DNA from: Micromonospora sp. WMMD961
Lineage (GTDB): Bacteria > Actinomycetota > Actinomycetes > Mycobacteriales > Micromonosporaceae
NCBI RefSeq assembly: GCF_029626145.1
Contig: NZ_JARUBJ010000002.1
Span: 5,119,501-5,183,500 of the forward strand
Direction: 5' to 3'
DNA length: 64,000 bases
A model generated the notes under the pieces. That model searched no databases. It was not told where the DNA came from and saw only the letters and a list, made by a program, of their open reading frames with translations. The translations under genes and the position numbers were made by a program. Shown piece after piece: positions 33,663-42,087 of the stretch. How positions within the stretch are numbered: the stretch's first letter is position 1; each line of letters opens with the position of its first letter.

Positions 33663-34658
33663 TCAGTCCGACCGCCCACTACGGTTGCGCAACTGTTGCA
33701 CGGCGGCCCGGGCCGCGGTGGTGAACGTGGGAGCGGTGAACTGGTGTCGTTGCCAGTCACCGTGGAGTCCTCCGATGTCGTCCACCCCCTCCTCCACCAG
33801 CAGCACCATGTACTTGCTGAAGGCGAGGGCGGCGCCTTTCTCTTCGATCAGCCAGGCGCTCGTCGCGAACTTCTCCCCCGGCTCGGCGAACTGCCGTGCC
33901 CGGGTCATCAAAGAAACGAAGAACTCGCACTCCCGAATACGGTTGAGCACCGCCATTCCGACGTATCCGTCTGCGGCCCGACCGGTGATCACCGTGAAAC
34001 CGTGGTCCTCCAACAATCCACTGAGGCCCCGGACAAACCCGTCCTCCTCCTTGAACCGGTACGACAGGAAGACGCTGTTACTGGCGATCTTCGGCCGCAC
34101 CAGGCCCGGGTCAGGCCGGACGTGCTCCAGAATCCGCACCTGGTCCACGTCCTCGACCAGCCGCCCCAGCTCGTTGTCACCACTGCTGGTCGCCCGGTCG
34201 CGCACCTCGCCGATGAGCCGATCCGCTCGCGACCTGCCCGTCGCGAGCAGTCGAAACGCCTGGCAGTTGGTCAGGACCACGTCGGCCTCCGCCGCCAGCA
34301 TGCCGGGCGGGGTGCGTTTGTCCAGAGTGAAGGCTTCCCGGAGGCGGTTGCGGTCTCCGTGGTAGAAGGTCACCGCCTGCTCCTCCACCCGGGCCAGGTC
34401 GACGTAGAGCACCGCGGCGGTCCCCTCACCCGTCTGGGAAAGAACGAATCGGCCTGCCTGGGCCAGATCGGTGCTGAGCGGATCGACGATGACGACGTCG
34501 AATTGCCCCTCGCCCGACTCGCGAACGGCGTCGGCGAGACTTTCGACCGCCACCACCCGTTCGACCAGTGGGCTGGAGGCAAGTTCCTGGTAGAGCCGTC
34601 CGGCAGCGGCGTTGTCACTATCGCAGAGCAGCACGGTCAATCGGGGAAGGGCAGCCAC
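33663..34658 (-). CDS. Receiver-like plus TIR-domain protein
   Basis: 331 aa, cytosolic, first gene of the island. Residues 1-110 resemble a response-regulator receiver (LLCDSD with D13/D15, VVIVDP with D59), although no conserved lysine is obvious. Residues 195-310 form a TIR-like domain: SVFLSY at 195-200, DGYVGMAVLNRIRECEFFVSL, and SAWLIEEKGAAL. In it the spacing from S267 and W269 places E273 at the position of the catalytic Glu of NADase TIRs. It may cleave NAD or make a signal when switched on. No histidine kinase is adjacent. GTG 34658 has GGAG 8 nt upstream. The 504 bp upstream of it hold no convincing gene. Confidence 0.78.
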   Translation of the reverse strand: MAALPRLTVLLCDSDNAAAGRLYQELASSPLVERVVAVESLADAVRESGEGQFDVVIVDPLSTDLAQAGRFVLSQTGEGTAAVLYVDLARVEEQAVTFYHGDRNRLREAFTLDKRTPPGMLAAEADVVLTNCQAFRLLATGRSRADRLIGEVRDRATSSGDNELGRLVEDVDQVRILEHVRPDPGLVRPKIASNSVFLSYRFKEEDGFVRGLSGLLEDHGFTVITGRAADGYVGMAVLNRIRECEFFVSLMTRARQFAEPGEKFATSAWLIEEKGAALAFSKYMVLLVEEGVDDIGGLHGDWQRHQFTAPTFTTAARAAVQQLRNRSGRSD

Positions 34659-35162
34659 GATATTGCTCCATCAATGTCGGCATAGCCGGGAATGGAGCAC
34701 CAATGGTGGCACGGTCCACCGGCGGGTCACCTCCACGTTGCGTCCCCCGACAATGACCAAACGGATTCGTTCCGCGCCATTGGGACGGGTCGGCATGGGC
34801 TGTGTGCTTCCGTGGCCACACGCCCGGGTCCCTGGTCGATACCGGCGTGACGGTGTCGACGGGCAGCCGGTCGCCGTGACAGCCGGCCGACACGGCGTCC
34901 CGCCCCGGCCGACGACCCGCACCACTGCCAGCGACAACGCGCTGTCGAGTGCCCTGAAGGACCAACCCGAACGCGGTCAGCCCATTCGCCGTCCGCTGCT
35001 CGTCAGCGTGCGGCTCCCCGCTATTGACGGCCGGCCACCACCGTTACGAAGGTCAGGGATCCGACAGATCACCGGAGCACCAATCCACCGGTCATCGCCA
35101 ATGCCGTCCGCCGTGAGAGCGGACCTCTGCGGAGGCCCTGGCCGGGTTCCCATTCGAACGAA
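34659..35162. other. 504-bp gap without a convincing gene
   Basis: Open frames exist on both strands, but none shows a ribosome site, family motif or membrane segment. The promoter of the TIR island must lie in its left part (minus strand). No strong palindrome or tandem repeat was seen. The base composition is slightly less GC-rich near 34660-34780. Confidence 0.5.
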
Positions 35163-35960
35163 TCAGGCTGTGGAAATGGGACCACCCGAAGCGGTGGGTG
35201 GCGGCGTGGAGAGGCTGGCGTTGGCCGCGTCGTGGACCGTTTCGCGGGGCATCAGGCGGCCGGAGCGGTACCCGATGCCGATGCCGGCGATCAGTACGAA
35301 GATCGCGCCGAACGTCTGTAGCGAACCGATCAGGGCGCCGCCGAGGCCGAGAAGCGGCGCAGCGATGATCAACATGACCCCGTCGCCGAGGCTGAAGGTG
35401 CCCGAACGGGCCACCGCCCATCCGGTGAGGAACCAGCCCACGCTGTAGAACGTCGCCCCGAGCAGGACCAGCGAGCGTGCGGTGGTGCCGAAGACCGGCG
35501 TCTGTTCGGCGAGCCCGGCGAAGGGCAGCATCAGCACCGTGCCGGCGATGCTGACCAGCAGCCCGGCGGCGGCCACCCGGCGGCTGCGGGTCGCGGCCAG
35601 CAGCCCGGCGAGGGCCAGCAGAGCGAGCAGGCCGAGCCAGACCGCGGCCACCCAACCGATCAGGTAGACCGCCCGCCCGTCGGCCGGATAGGGGTCGTTG
35701 CCCACCCCTCCGTCGCTCGCCATCGCCACCGCGCCGTAGAGGATCGCGTACGCGGGCAGCAGCCACACGGCGGCCCGCGCGAACTTCCGCACCGACCAGG
35801 CCCAACTGGCGTTCGTGGCCGGTGCGCCCGGGGTCGGCTCACCGACGAAGGGCAGTACGCCGAAACCCCCACCGGTACGGCGGGAGCCCAGCGGGGCCAC
35901 CGGGTCGTGCGCGCCGGGCACCGGGGCCGAGGACCACATCCGCTTCGCCGGATCCTTCAT
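35163..35960 (-). CDS. Hypothetical membrane protein
   Basis: 265 aa from ATG 35960 (GAGGTGA upstream). A soluble Pro/Gly-rich N-terminal stretch of about 55 residues is followed by roughly six hydrophobic segments, including AVWLLPAYAILYGAVAM, AVYLIGWVAAVWLGLLALLAL and LLVSIAGTVLMLPFAGLA. The C-terminal tail is hydrophilic. Family and function are not recognised. It is isolated, with gaps on both sides. Confidence 0.65.
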   Translation of the reverse strand: MKDPAKRMWSSAPVPGAHDPVAPLGSRRTGGGFGVLPFVGEPTPGAPATNASWAWSVRKFARAAVWLLPAYAILYGAVAMASDGGVGNDPYPADGRAVYLIGWVAAVWLGLLALLALAGLLAATRSRRVAAAGLLVSIAGTVLMLPFAGLAEQTPVFGTTARSLVLLGATFYSVGWFLTGWAVARSGTFSLGDGVMLIIAAPLLGLGGALIGSLQTFGAIFVLIAGIGIGYRSGRLMPRETVHDAANASLSTPPPTASGGPISTA

Positions 35961-36113
35961 GCGTTCACCTCGCTCGTCCACGAGCGGTGCGAGACGCGCC
36001 GGGGCGCCCCGTTGCCTGGTCACCACCCGTCCTAGGACCGATCGTGGCAGGCACCGGAGCGCCCCATGAGCATTTCTCGTATTAACGCCGGATCCGTCCG
36101 ACGACGTTTCGGG

Positions 36114-37220
36114 TCAGCCGCGCTCGCGCTGGTCGCCCGGATCCTCGACCAGACTCAGCGGAGACACCGGCTCCGGCGCCGGCAGCCCCTGCGGCTTGTT
36201 CCCGCCGGTGGCCTGCGCCTCGGCGACGCGTACCTCGTCGTGGATCTGCTGGGCCGCAGCGGCTGCGGCCTCCGCGGCCTCCGCGGCCTCGCGCTCCACC
36301 TGGCTCGCGTGGTCCGCCGCCTCCGGCGCGGGAAGGTCCCCCACCATCTGGCTCAGCCCACCGAGAGCGCCACCCATCCCCTCCAACGCCTTGGTCAGCT
36401 CGGCCGGGACGATCCAGACCTTGTTGGCGCTGCCCTGAGCGATCTGCGGAAGCGCCTGCAGGTACTGGTAGGCGAGCACCTTCTGGCTCGGGTTCGCCTG
36501 GTGGATCGCGTCGAAGACCGTCCGGATCGCCTTCGCCTGACCCTCGGCCTGCAGGATGCGGGCCTGCCGGTCACCATCGGCCCGCAGCACCGCCGACTGC
36601 TTCTCACCCTCAGCGGTGAGGATCTGCGACTGCTTGTGCCCCTCGGCGGTCAGGATCGCCGCGCGGCGGTCCCGCTCGGCGCGCATCTGCTTCTCCATCG
36701 AGTCGCGGATGCTGGCCGGCGGTTCGATCGCCTTGATCTCCACCCGGGTCACCTTGATGCCCCAGCGACCGGTCGTCTCGTCCAGCACACCCGACAGGTG
36801 ACGGTTGATCTCGTCCCGGCTGGTCAGCGCCCGCTCCAGGTCCAGCGAACCGATCACGTTACGCAGCGTCGTCACGGTGAGCTGCTCGATGGCCTGCAGG
36901 AAGCTGGAGATCTCGTAGGTCGCCCGGACCGAGTCGACCACCTTGAAGTAGAGAACCGTGTCGATCGAGACCACCAGGTTGTCCGAGGTGATCACCGGCT
37001 GCGGCGGGAAGCTGACCACCTGCTCCCGCATGTCGACCTTGGTCCGAACCGCGTCGATGAACGGCACCAGCAGGTTGAGGCCGGGGCTGAGGGTGCGCTT
37101 GTACTTACCGAGCCGTTCCACCACGTCCTGGCGCTGCTGCGGCACGATCCGCACCGCCTTGGCCAGTGTTATCACGGCGATCAACGCCACCGCGATGATC
37201 AGCACCCCAATGACCGTCAT
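36114..37220 (-). CDS. SPFH/stomatin-like membrane protein
   Basis: 368 aa. One N-terminal helix (VIGVLIIAVALIAVITLA) anchors an SPFH/band-7 domain (RIVPQQRQDVVERLGKY, then VVSIDTVLYFKVVD and RATYEISSFLQAIEQLT). A long coiled helix rich in Ala/Glu follows (RRAAILTAEGHKQSQILTAE). Bacterial relatives (QmcA/YbbK group) are membrane scaffolds, often paired with an NfeD-like protein, as here, 5 bp upstream. ATG 37220 follows the NfeD stop at 37226. The in-frame frame beyond it is not supported. It probably organises membrane microdomains or supports protease quality control. Confidence 0.9.
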   Translation of the reverse strand: MTVIGVLIIAVALIAVITLAKAVRIVPQQRQDVVERLGKYKRTLSPGLNLLVPFIDAVRTKVDMREQVVSFPPQPVITSDNLVVSIDTVLYFKVVDSVRATYEISSFLQAIEQLTVTTLRNVIGSLDLERALTSRDEINRHLSGVLDETTGRWGIKVTRVEIKAIEPPASIRDSMEKQMRAERDRRAAILTAEGHKQSQILTAEGEKQSAVLRADGDRQARILQAEGQAKAIRTVFDAIHQANPSQKVLAYQYLQALPQIAQGSANKVWIVPAELTKALEGMGGALGGLSQMVGDLPAPEAADHASQVEREAAEAAEAAAAAAQQIHDEVRVAEAQATGGNKPQGLPAPEPVSPLSLVEDPGDQRERG

Positions 37221-37225
37221 GCCGT

Positions 37226-37699
37226 TCACCCTCTCGCTTCCGGCAACTCGCCGGCGGAAGAAACGTCGTCCTGCCAGACCAGGGCGGTCGCGCCCCGGAC
37301 CTTTATCACCCGAACCCGTTGACCGGGGTCGTGAACCTGCGTCGTGTCGTACGACCGGGCGGTCCACAGCTCACCGTCGATCTTGACGAGACCGTGGTCG
37401 GCGTCCACCCGTTCCAGCACCAGCGCCGTGGAGCCCTCGATCGCCTCCACGCCGAACGACTCGTCGCCGCTTTCCAGCGCGGAACGTTGGTGCCGCCGGA
37501 TGACCGGCCGCGCCACCACCAGGCTCAACGCCGACACCACAGCGAAGACCAGCGCCTGCACCGCCACCGGCGCGCCCAGAGCGGCGGCCCCGGCGGCGGC
37601 GAACGCACCGACCCCGAACATGATCAGAAACAGCGTCGTCGTGAAGATCTCGGCGACCGCCAGCACCACACCCAATACGATCCACACCACCGCGTCCAC
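37226..37699 (-). CDS. NfeD-like membrane protein
   Basis: 157 aa. Hydrophobic segments come first (VVWIVLGVVLAVAEIFTTTLF and VQALVFAVVSALSLVVARP), then a C-terminal OB-fold (GSTALVLERVDADHGLVKIDG, then VRVIKVRGATALVW), the standard short NfeD form. It is paired with the stomatin-like gene 5 bp downstream, as is usual for these families. GTG 37699 is the probable start. The transcription unit appears to be just these two genes. Confidence 0.88.
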   Translation of the reverse strand: MDAVVWIVLGVVLAVAEIFTTTLFLIMFGVGAFAAAGAAALGAPVAVQALVFAVVSALSLVVARPVIRRHQRSALESGDESFGVEAIEGSTALVLERVDADHGLVKIDGELWTARSYDTTQVHDPGQRVRVIKVRGATALVWQDDVSSAGELPEARG

Positions 37700-37819
37700 C
37701 CCCCGATCGTGACACGCAAATGCACGCGCGGCCTCCCCACGAAGATCAGTAGGCTCGGCGAGGCCGTGTCCAGCCTGGCAAAGCACCACAAAACAGCCAC
37801 TCGACCCGAGGAGACCCCG

Positions 37820-39121
37820 TTGCCCCTGCTGCCCGAGACCGCCCGACAGATCGACAACCAGGTCGCCCAGGCACAGCGCGACGGACACGCCCCGTCACTG
37901 GTGGCGGGCGTCGTCCGGGACGGCACGCTGACGCACCTGGCCACCGCCGGCGAACACCCCCGCCCAAACGTCGACCTGCAGTACCGGCTGGGCTCGATCA
38001 GCAAGACGATGACCGCAACCCTGATCATGCAGCTGCGCGACGCCGGCCGGCTCACCATCGACGACCCGCTGGAGAAGCACCTGCCGGGCACCGGCCTCGG
38101 GGCGCTCACCCTGCGCCAACTTCTCGGCCACGCCAGCGGCCTGCAACGCGAACCCGAGGGCGACTGGTGGGAGCGGGCGGCGGGCGTCGATCTGACAACC
38201 CTGCTCGCCAACGTCGACGCACACAAGATCGCCTACCCGCCGCACCACACGTACCACTACTCCAACCTGGCGTACGGGCTGCTCGGAGGCGTCCTCGAAC
38301 GGCTCACCGGGACACCGTGGATCGACCTGCTCGGCCAGCGGATCCTCGGCCCGCTGGGCATGGGTCGCACCACGTACGCGGCCACCGAGCCGTACGCCCG
38401 TGGCTACGTCGTCCACCCCTGGCACCACACGTTGCGCGAGGAGCCCCGTACCGACACCGGCGCCATGGCCCCCGCTGGGCAGCTCTGGTCGACGGTCGAG
38501 GACCTAGGCCGCTGGGCTGCGTTCCTGGCCGACCCCGACCCGTCGGTGCTCACCGCCGAGACACTGACCGAGATGTGCTCCCCCGTGGTGATCGGCGACC
38601 TCGACTCCTGGACCGGCGGGCACGGCCTGGGGCTGGAGCTCTACCGGGACGGCGAACGCGTGTACGTCGGGCACGGCGGATCGATGCCCGGGTACGTGGC
38701 CACCCTCGTCGTGCACCGGCCCACCCGGACCGCCGTGATCGGCTTCGCCAACTCGTACGGCTTCCCGATCACCCGACTCGGCCGCCGACTGCTGACCAGC
38801 GTGCTGGACGCCGAGCCAGCGTTCCCGCAGCCGTGGCGGCCGGCCACCGCCACGCCCGATGGCGAGGTGGGCGGGCTGACCGGCCGCTGGTGGTGGATGG
38901 GCACTCCGCTGGACCTGCACTGGGACGCCGGTGACCTGGTCGCCCACGTACGCGGTGAGCGGGTGAGCCGGTTCACCCGCGAGGGGACGGACCGCTGGCG
39001 GGGACGCTCCGGCCCGGAGAGCGGCGAGATCCTCTCGGTGCTGCGCGACGACAGCGGACGGGCGACGGCGGTCGACATCGCCACGTTCGTTTTCACGCGC
39101 AGCCCGGACGAGGCTCCCTGA
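37820..39121 (+). CDS. Serine hydrolase, beta-lactamase class C-like
   Basis: About 433 aa from TTG 37820, chosen for GAGGAG with a 6-nt spacer. GTG 37766 is an alternative with a TAGGCT element nearby. The nucleophile motif is YRLGSISKTMTATLI (SxxK) and the Tyr motif HYSNLAYGLLGG (YxN-like). The C-terminal third (GLTGRWWWMGTPLDLHWDAG) is an extra lipocalin-like domain seen in esterase or peptidase relatives. No signal peptide is visible, so it is probably cytosolic. Substrate unknown (ester, D-amino peptide or lactone). It ends 43 bp before the convergent DUF3097 gene. Confidence 0.85.
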   Translation: MPLLPETARQIDNQVAQAQRDGHAPSLVAGVVRDGTLTHLATAGEHPRPNVDLQYRLGSISKTMTATLIMQLRDAGRLTIDDPLEKHLPGTGLGALTLRQLLGHASGLQREPEGDWWERAAGVDLTTLLANVDAHKIAYPPHHTYHYSNLAYGLLGGVLERLTGTPWIDLLGQRILGPLGMGRTTYAATEPYARGYVVHPWHHTLREEPRTDTGAMAPAGQLWSTVEDLGRWAAFLADPDPSVLTAETLTEMCSPVVIGDLDSWTGGHGLGLELYRDGERVYVGHGGSMPGYVATLVVHRPTRTAVIGFANSYGFPITRLGRRLLTSVLDAEPAFPQPWRPATATPDGEVGGLTGRWWWMGTPLDLHWDAGDLVAHVRGERVSRFTREGTDRWRGRSGPESGEILSVLRDDSGRATAVDIATFVFTRSPDEAP

Positions 39122-39164
39122 CCCGCAGGCCGGGCGGATCCGGCGCACCAGGCGAACCAGTCGG

Positions 39165-39977
39165 TCAGGCCGGCTCGGTGACGAAGTCGATGAGGCGTTC
39201 CATGGCGTTGATCAGGGGCGTCTCCACGTCGGCGAAGCTGTTCACCCGGGACAGGATGTGCCGCCACATGTCGGCCGGCTCGGCCACCCCGAGGGCCGCG
39301 CAGACCCCCTCCTTCCACGGTCGCCCCGGTGGCACCACCGGCCACGCCGCGATGCCCAACGCCGCCGGCTTGACCGCCTGCCAGACGTCCACGTAGGGAT
39401 GACCGGTCACCAGCACGTACGGCGAGGTAACCCGGGCCACGATGCGGCTCTCCTTGCTACCCGGCACCAGGTGGTCGACGAGTACGCCGAGTCGCCGGGT
39501 CGGGGCGGGGCCGAAGTCGCGTACGTCGGCGTCGAGCGCGTCGATGCCGTCCAACGGCTCCACGACCACGCCCTCGATCCGCAGGTCGTCGCCCCAGATC
39601 CGCTCGACCAGAGCAGCGTCGTGGATGCCCTCCACCCAGATCCGGCTCGCCTTGGCGACCTGGGCCCGGACGTTGTCCACCGCCACCGAACCGGACGCCG
39701 TCCGTCGGCGGGCCGCCGGCACCGGCGCGCGGGCGGGGCGGCGCAGGGTGACCGGGCGACCGTCGAGCAGGAACGCGGCGGGTAGCAGCGGGAAGTTGCG
39801 CCGTTTGCCGTGCCGGTCCTCCAACACCACCGCGCCGGCTTCGAAGCCGACCACCGCGCCGCAGAACCCGGAGTCGGCGTCCTCCACCACGAGATCCGGT
39901 TCGGCGTCCACCTCGGGGGTGACCTTCCGCCTCCGCCAGTTTCCCGCCAACACGTCCTCGCCGTATCGCCCCGCCAT
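39165..39977 (-). CDS. DUF3097 family protein
   Basis: 270 aa, recognised as the actinobacterial DUF3097 family from motifs such as SRIWVEGIHDAALVERIWGD, LVDHLVPGSKESRI and VLVTGHPYVDVWQAVKP. The function is unknown. The IWVEGIHDAALVE and VLVDH segments look like a Toprim-type metal site, suggesting nucleic-acid work, but this is inference. ATG 39977 with TAGCGT seven bases upstream (minus strand 39990-39985) suggests a leaderless transcript. Confidence 0.85.
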   Translation of the reverse strand: MAGRYGEDVLAGNWRRRKVTPEVDAEPDLVVEDADSGFCGAVVGFEAGAVVLEDRHGKRRNFPLLPAAFLLDGRPVTLRRPARAPVPAARRRTASGSVAVDNVRAQVAKASRIWVEGIHDAALVERIWGDDLRIEGVVVEPLDGIDALDADVRDFGPAPTRRLGVLVDHLVPGSKESRIVARVTSPYVLVTGHPYVDVWQAVKPAALGIAAWPVVPPGRPWKEGVCAALGVAEPADMWRHILSRVNSFADVETPLINAMERLIDFVTEPA

Positions 39978-40079
39978 GTCGATCACGCTAACTCCCCGAC
40001 CGCCACCCCACCTCCCGACACACCGCGCCCCAGCCTCCCCACCCCCGCCCCGGGTTGCCGGGCCCGCACAGCCCTGCCC

Positions 40080-40156
40080 CGTCGATCATGGAGTTGAGGT
40101 GCTCTACAAACGGTCGCAATAGCCGAGTATCGCCCACCACAACTCCATGATCGACG
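40080..40156. repeat. Palindromic intergenic repeat (cgtcgatcat family)
   Basis: Arms 40081-40101 and 40135-40155 pair at 20 of 21 positions (one outer C-G pair extends them). The core gtcgatcatggagttg equals that of the element at 18186-18272, which establishes two copies in the window. Confidence 0.8.
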
Positions 40157-40275
40157 CAAATGAGGGCGGACTGGATGTGGGGCCGGGGTGGGGGTAGAAC
40201 ATCGGGCGAAGGGGGCAGTTCGGGGCAGGGCGGGCGGCCGGAGCGGCAGTCGAGACACGGCCGGTGGTGACCACG

Positions 40276-40281
40276 TACCCT
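40276..40281 (+). promoter_or_regulatory. -10 element of a leaderless promoter
   Basis: TACCCT followed by exactly six bases and the ATG at 40288. No Shine-Dalgarno. Confidence 0.55.
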
Positions 40282-40287
40282 TTCGGC

Positions 40288-41082
40288 ATGTCCACCCCCG
40301 CAACGGGCGCGGCCACACTCGCGCCGCGCCGGTCGAGCCGGTTCGTTGCCTGGGTGCGCGCGTGGCGCGCCGGGTTGGTGCCGTACGACGAAGTCGCCGA
40401 CGCCATCGCCGGCGACGAGGAGCATCTCGTTGCGGACGCCCCCGGCACCTGGACCGACGTCCCGCTGGGTTCCGCGCTGCCCACCCTGGCCAAGCTCTCC
40501 CCCGACGAGATCCGCCTGGTGCTGCCCGCGCCGGGCGACCCTCGGGGGTTGCCCGGCCCTGGCGACTTCGCCGGTGCGGCGCTGGTCGCCGGCGAGGCGG
40601 TGGTGGCCGGCGGGCTCGGGTTGATTCCGGAGGTACGCTCGCACACCTCCGGCTCCGGGGACTGTTTCGAGACGGTTTTGTGGCGGGTGTACCCGCTGCC
40701 CGCCAACGCCCCCGCCGCGTCACTCTCGTTGCCCGGCGCCGCCGAGGCAGAGGCGGAACTGGCCGCCGCGCTCGCCGAGACGACGGCCGCATTGACCCGC
40801 CTCGACGTGGCCCAGTGGCGGCCCGAGCTGGCCGGCGCGCTGGCCGCGCTGCGCCGGCCGGACGGCGCCACCGACCTGCCGCCGGGCTTCGACCCGCGGG
40901 CCCGTCGGCTCTTCGCCCGGGCCGCGGTGCTCGACCGGGTGCTCGCGCTCGCCGGGCACGCCGCCCCCGGGGGCGCGATCAACAACTACGAGGCGCAACA
41001 GCGCGACGCCGCGCTCCGCCCGCTCACCGCCGCCTGCCGGCAGGCACTGGTGGCCGCCTGCAACGCCCCACTGCGTCCCTGA
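40288..41082 (+). CDS. Conserved hypothetical protein
   Basis: 264 aa, soluble, not recognised by name. The N-terminal half is ordered (RFVAWVRAWRAGLVPYDEVA, LPTLAKLSPDEIRLVLPAPGD), the middle has GSGDCFETVLWRVYPLP, and the C-terminal half is Ala-rich helix. It has the look of a conserved actinobacterial protein. The leaderless start fits the -10 at 40276. It stands alone between a palindrome and a tandem-repeat region. Confidence 0.6.
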   Translation: MSTPATGAATLAPRRSSRFVAWVRAWRAGLVPYDEVADAIAGDEEHLVADAPGTWTDVPLGSALPTLAKLSPDEIRLVLPAPGDPRGLPGPGDFAGAALVAGEAVVAGGLGLIPEVRSHTSGSGDCFETVLWRVYPLPANAPAASLSLPGAAEAEAELAAALAETTAALTRLDVAQWRPELAGALAALRRPDGATDLPPGFDPRARRLFARAAVLDRVLALAGHAAPGGAINNYEAQQRDAALRPLTAACRQALVAACNAPLRP

Positions 41083-41100
41083 CCGGTCCCCTGCACCACC

Positions 41101-41180
41101 CCGCCGCCAGCCCTACGCGCCCGCCGCCGGCCCTACGCGCCCGCCGCCAGCCCGACGCGCCCGCCGCCGGTCCGATACGC
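41101..41180. repeat. Four tandem 20-bp units
   Basis: Units of ccgccgcc(a/g)g(c/t)cc(t/g)a(c/t)(g/a)cg(c) in exact 20-bp register begin at 41101, 41121, 41141 and 41161. Noncoding, just after the hypothetical gene. Confidence 0.9.
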
Positions 41181-41192
41181 CCCATGCCGGGC

Positions 41193-41269
41193 ATGACCGC
41201 GCTCGAACAAGGATGTAGTGGCCTCCGGCGCAGTTGGTGACCACTACATCCTGGATAGAGCGCGATCAT
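41193..41269. repeat. 31-bp imperfect palindrome
   Basis: Arms 41193-41223 and 41239-41269 pair at 26 of 31 positions around a 15-base loop. Conserved inner block aggatgtagtgg and outer cgcgctc. It lies between the convergent hypothetical gene and the HAD-phosphatase gene, so it may also end transcription. Confidence 0.75.
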
Positions 41270-41307
41270 CCCGCGCGAGCGCGGGCAGCGCCAGCAGCGC
41301 CGTGGGG

Positions 41308-42087
41308 TCAGACCTCGTCGAGCAGGTCGGCGACGGAGTTGACGATCCGGGACGGGCGGTACGGGTATCGCTCCGCCTCGGTACGGCTGCTGATCCCGGT
41401 CAGCACCAGGATGGTCTCCAGCCCGGCCTCCAGGCCACACAGGATGTCGGTGTCCATCCGGTCACCGATCATCGCGGTGCTCTCCGAGTGCGCGTTGATC
41501 GTGTTGAGCGCCGAGCGCATCATCATCGGGTTGGGCTTGCCGACGAAGTACGGCTCCACCCCGGTGGCCTTGGAGATCATGGCGGCGACGGAGCCGGCGG
41601 CGGGCAGGGCGCCCTCTACGGACGGGCCGGTCACGTCGGGGTTCGTGCAGATGAACCGGGCACCGTCGTTGATCAGGCGGACGGCCTTGGTGATCGCCTC
41701 GAAGCTGTAGGTGCGGGTCTCGCCGAGCACCACGTAGTCCGGGGCGAAGTCGGTGAGGACGTAGCCGACGGCGTGCAGCGCCGTGGTCAACCCCGCCTCG
41801 CCGATGACGTACGCGGTGCCGCCCGGCCGCTGGTCGGCGAGGAACTGACCGGTCGCCAGCGCGGACGACCAGATCGACTCCTCCGGCACGTCCAGCCCCA
41901 TCCGGCTCAGCCGGGCCGTCAGGTCGCGCGGGGTGTAGATCGAGTTGTTCGTCAGCACCAGGAACGGCTTGCCGGAGGCGCGCATCCGGTTGATGAACTC
42001 CGGCGCGCCGGGCACCGGCTGGCCCTCGTGCACCAGCACGCCGTCCATGTCGGTCAGCCAACTCTGCACGGGCTTACGGTCATGCAT
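41308..42087 (-). CDS. HAD-family phosphatase, NagD-like
   Basis: 259 aa. Type IIA HAD hydrolase with catalytic SWLTDMDGVL (nucleophile Asp and second Asp), VLTNN, and the C-terminal FVGKPNPMMM and MIGDRMDTDI metal site. Relatives (NagD, PNPase, phosphoglycolate phosphatase) remove phosphate from small sugar or nucleotide phosphates. The specific substrate is not clear. ATG 42087 lies inside the end of hemH (8-bp overlap), so the gene is translationally coupled and belongs to the hemH cluster. Confidence 0.88.
   Translation of the reverse strand: MHDRKPVQSWLTDMDGVLVHEGQPVPGAPEFINRMRASGKPFLVLTNNSIYTPRDLTARLSRMGLDVPEESIWSSALATGQFLADQRPGGTAYVIGEAGLTTALHAVGYVLTDFAPDYVVLGETRTYSFEAITKAVRLINDGARFICTNPDVTGPSVEGALPAAGSVAAMISKATGVEPYFVGKPNPMMMRSALNTINAHSESTAMIGDRMDTDILCGLEAGLETILVLTGISSRTEAERYPYRPSRIVNSVADLLDEV

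Larger units (their letters stand above)
39978..40287. other. 310-bp intergenic gap with a palindromic repeat
   Basis: It holds the leaderless promoter of the DUF3097 gene at its left end, the palindrome at 40080-40156, and the leaderless promoter of the next gene at its right end. No gene was seen. C-rich stretches fill 39998-40078. Confidence 0.7.

Noticed and set aside
32438..33760. Longer start for the EgtD-like gene
   Set aside because: The extra 107 residues are low complexity, lack family similarity, and a ribosome site exists just before GTG 33439.
34612..35448. Possible gene in the gap upstream of the TIR island
   Set aside because: No ribosome site, low complexity, runs antisense into the gene at 35163 and no recognisable domain.
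41101..41180. CRISPR-like array
   Set aside because: Units are contiguous 20-bp tandem repeats without spacers and there are no cas genes.
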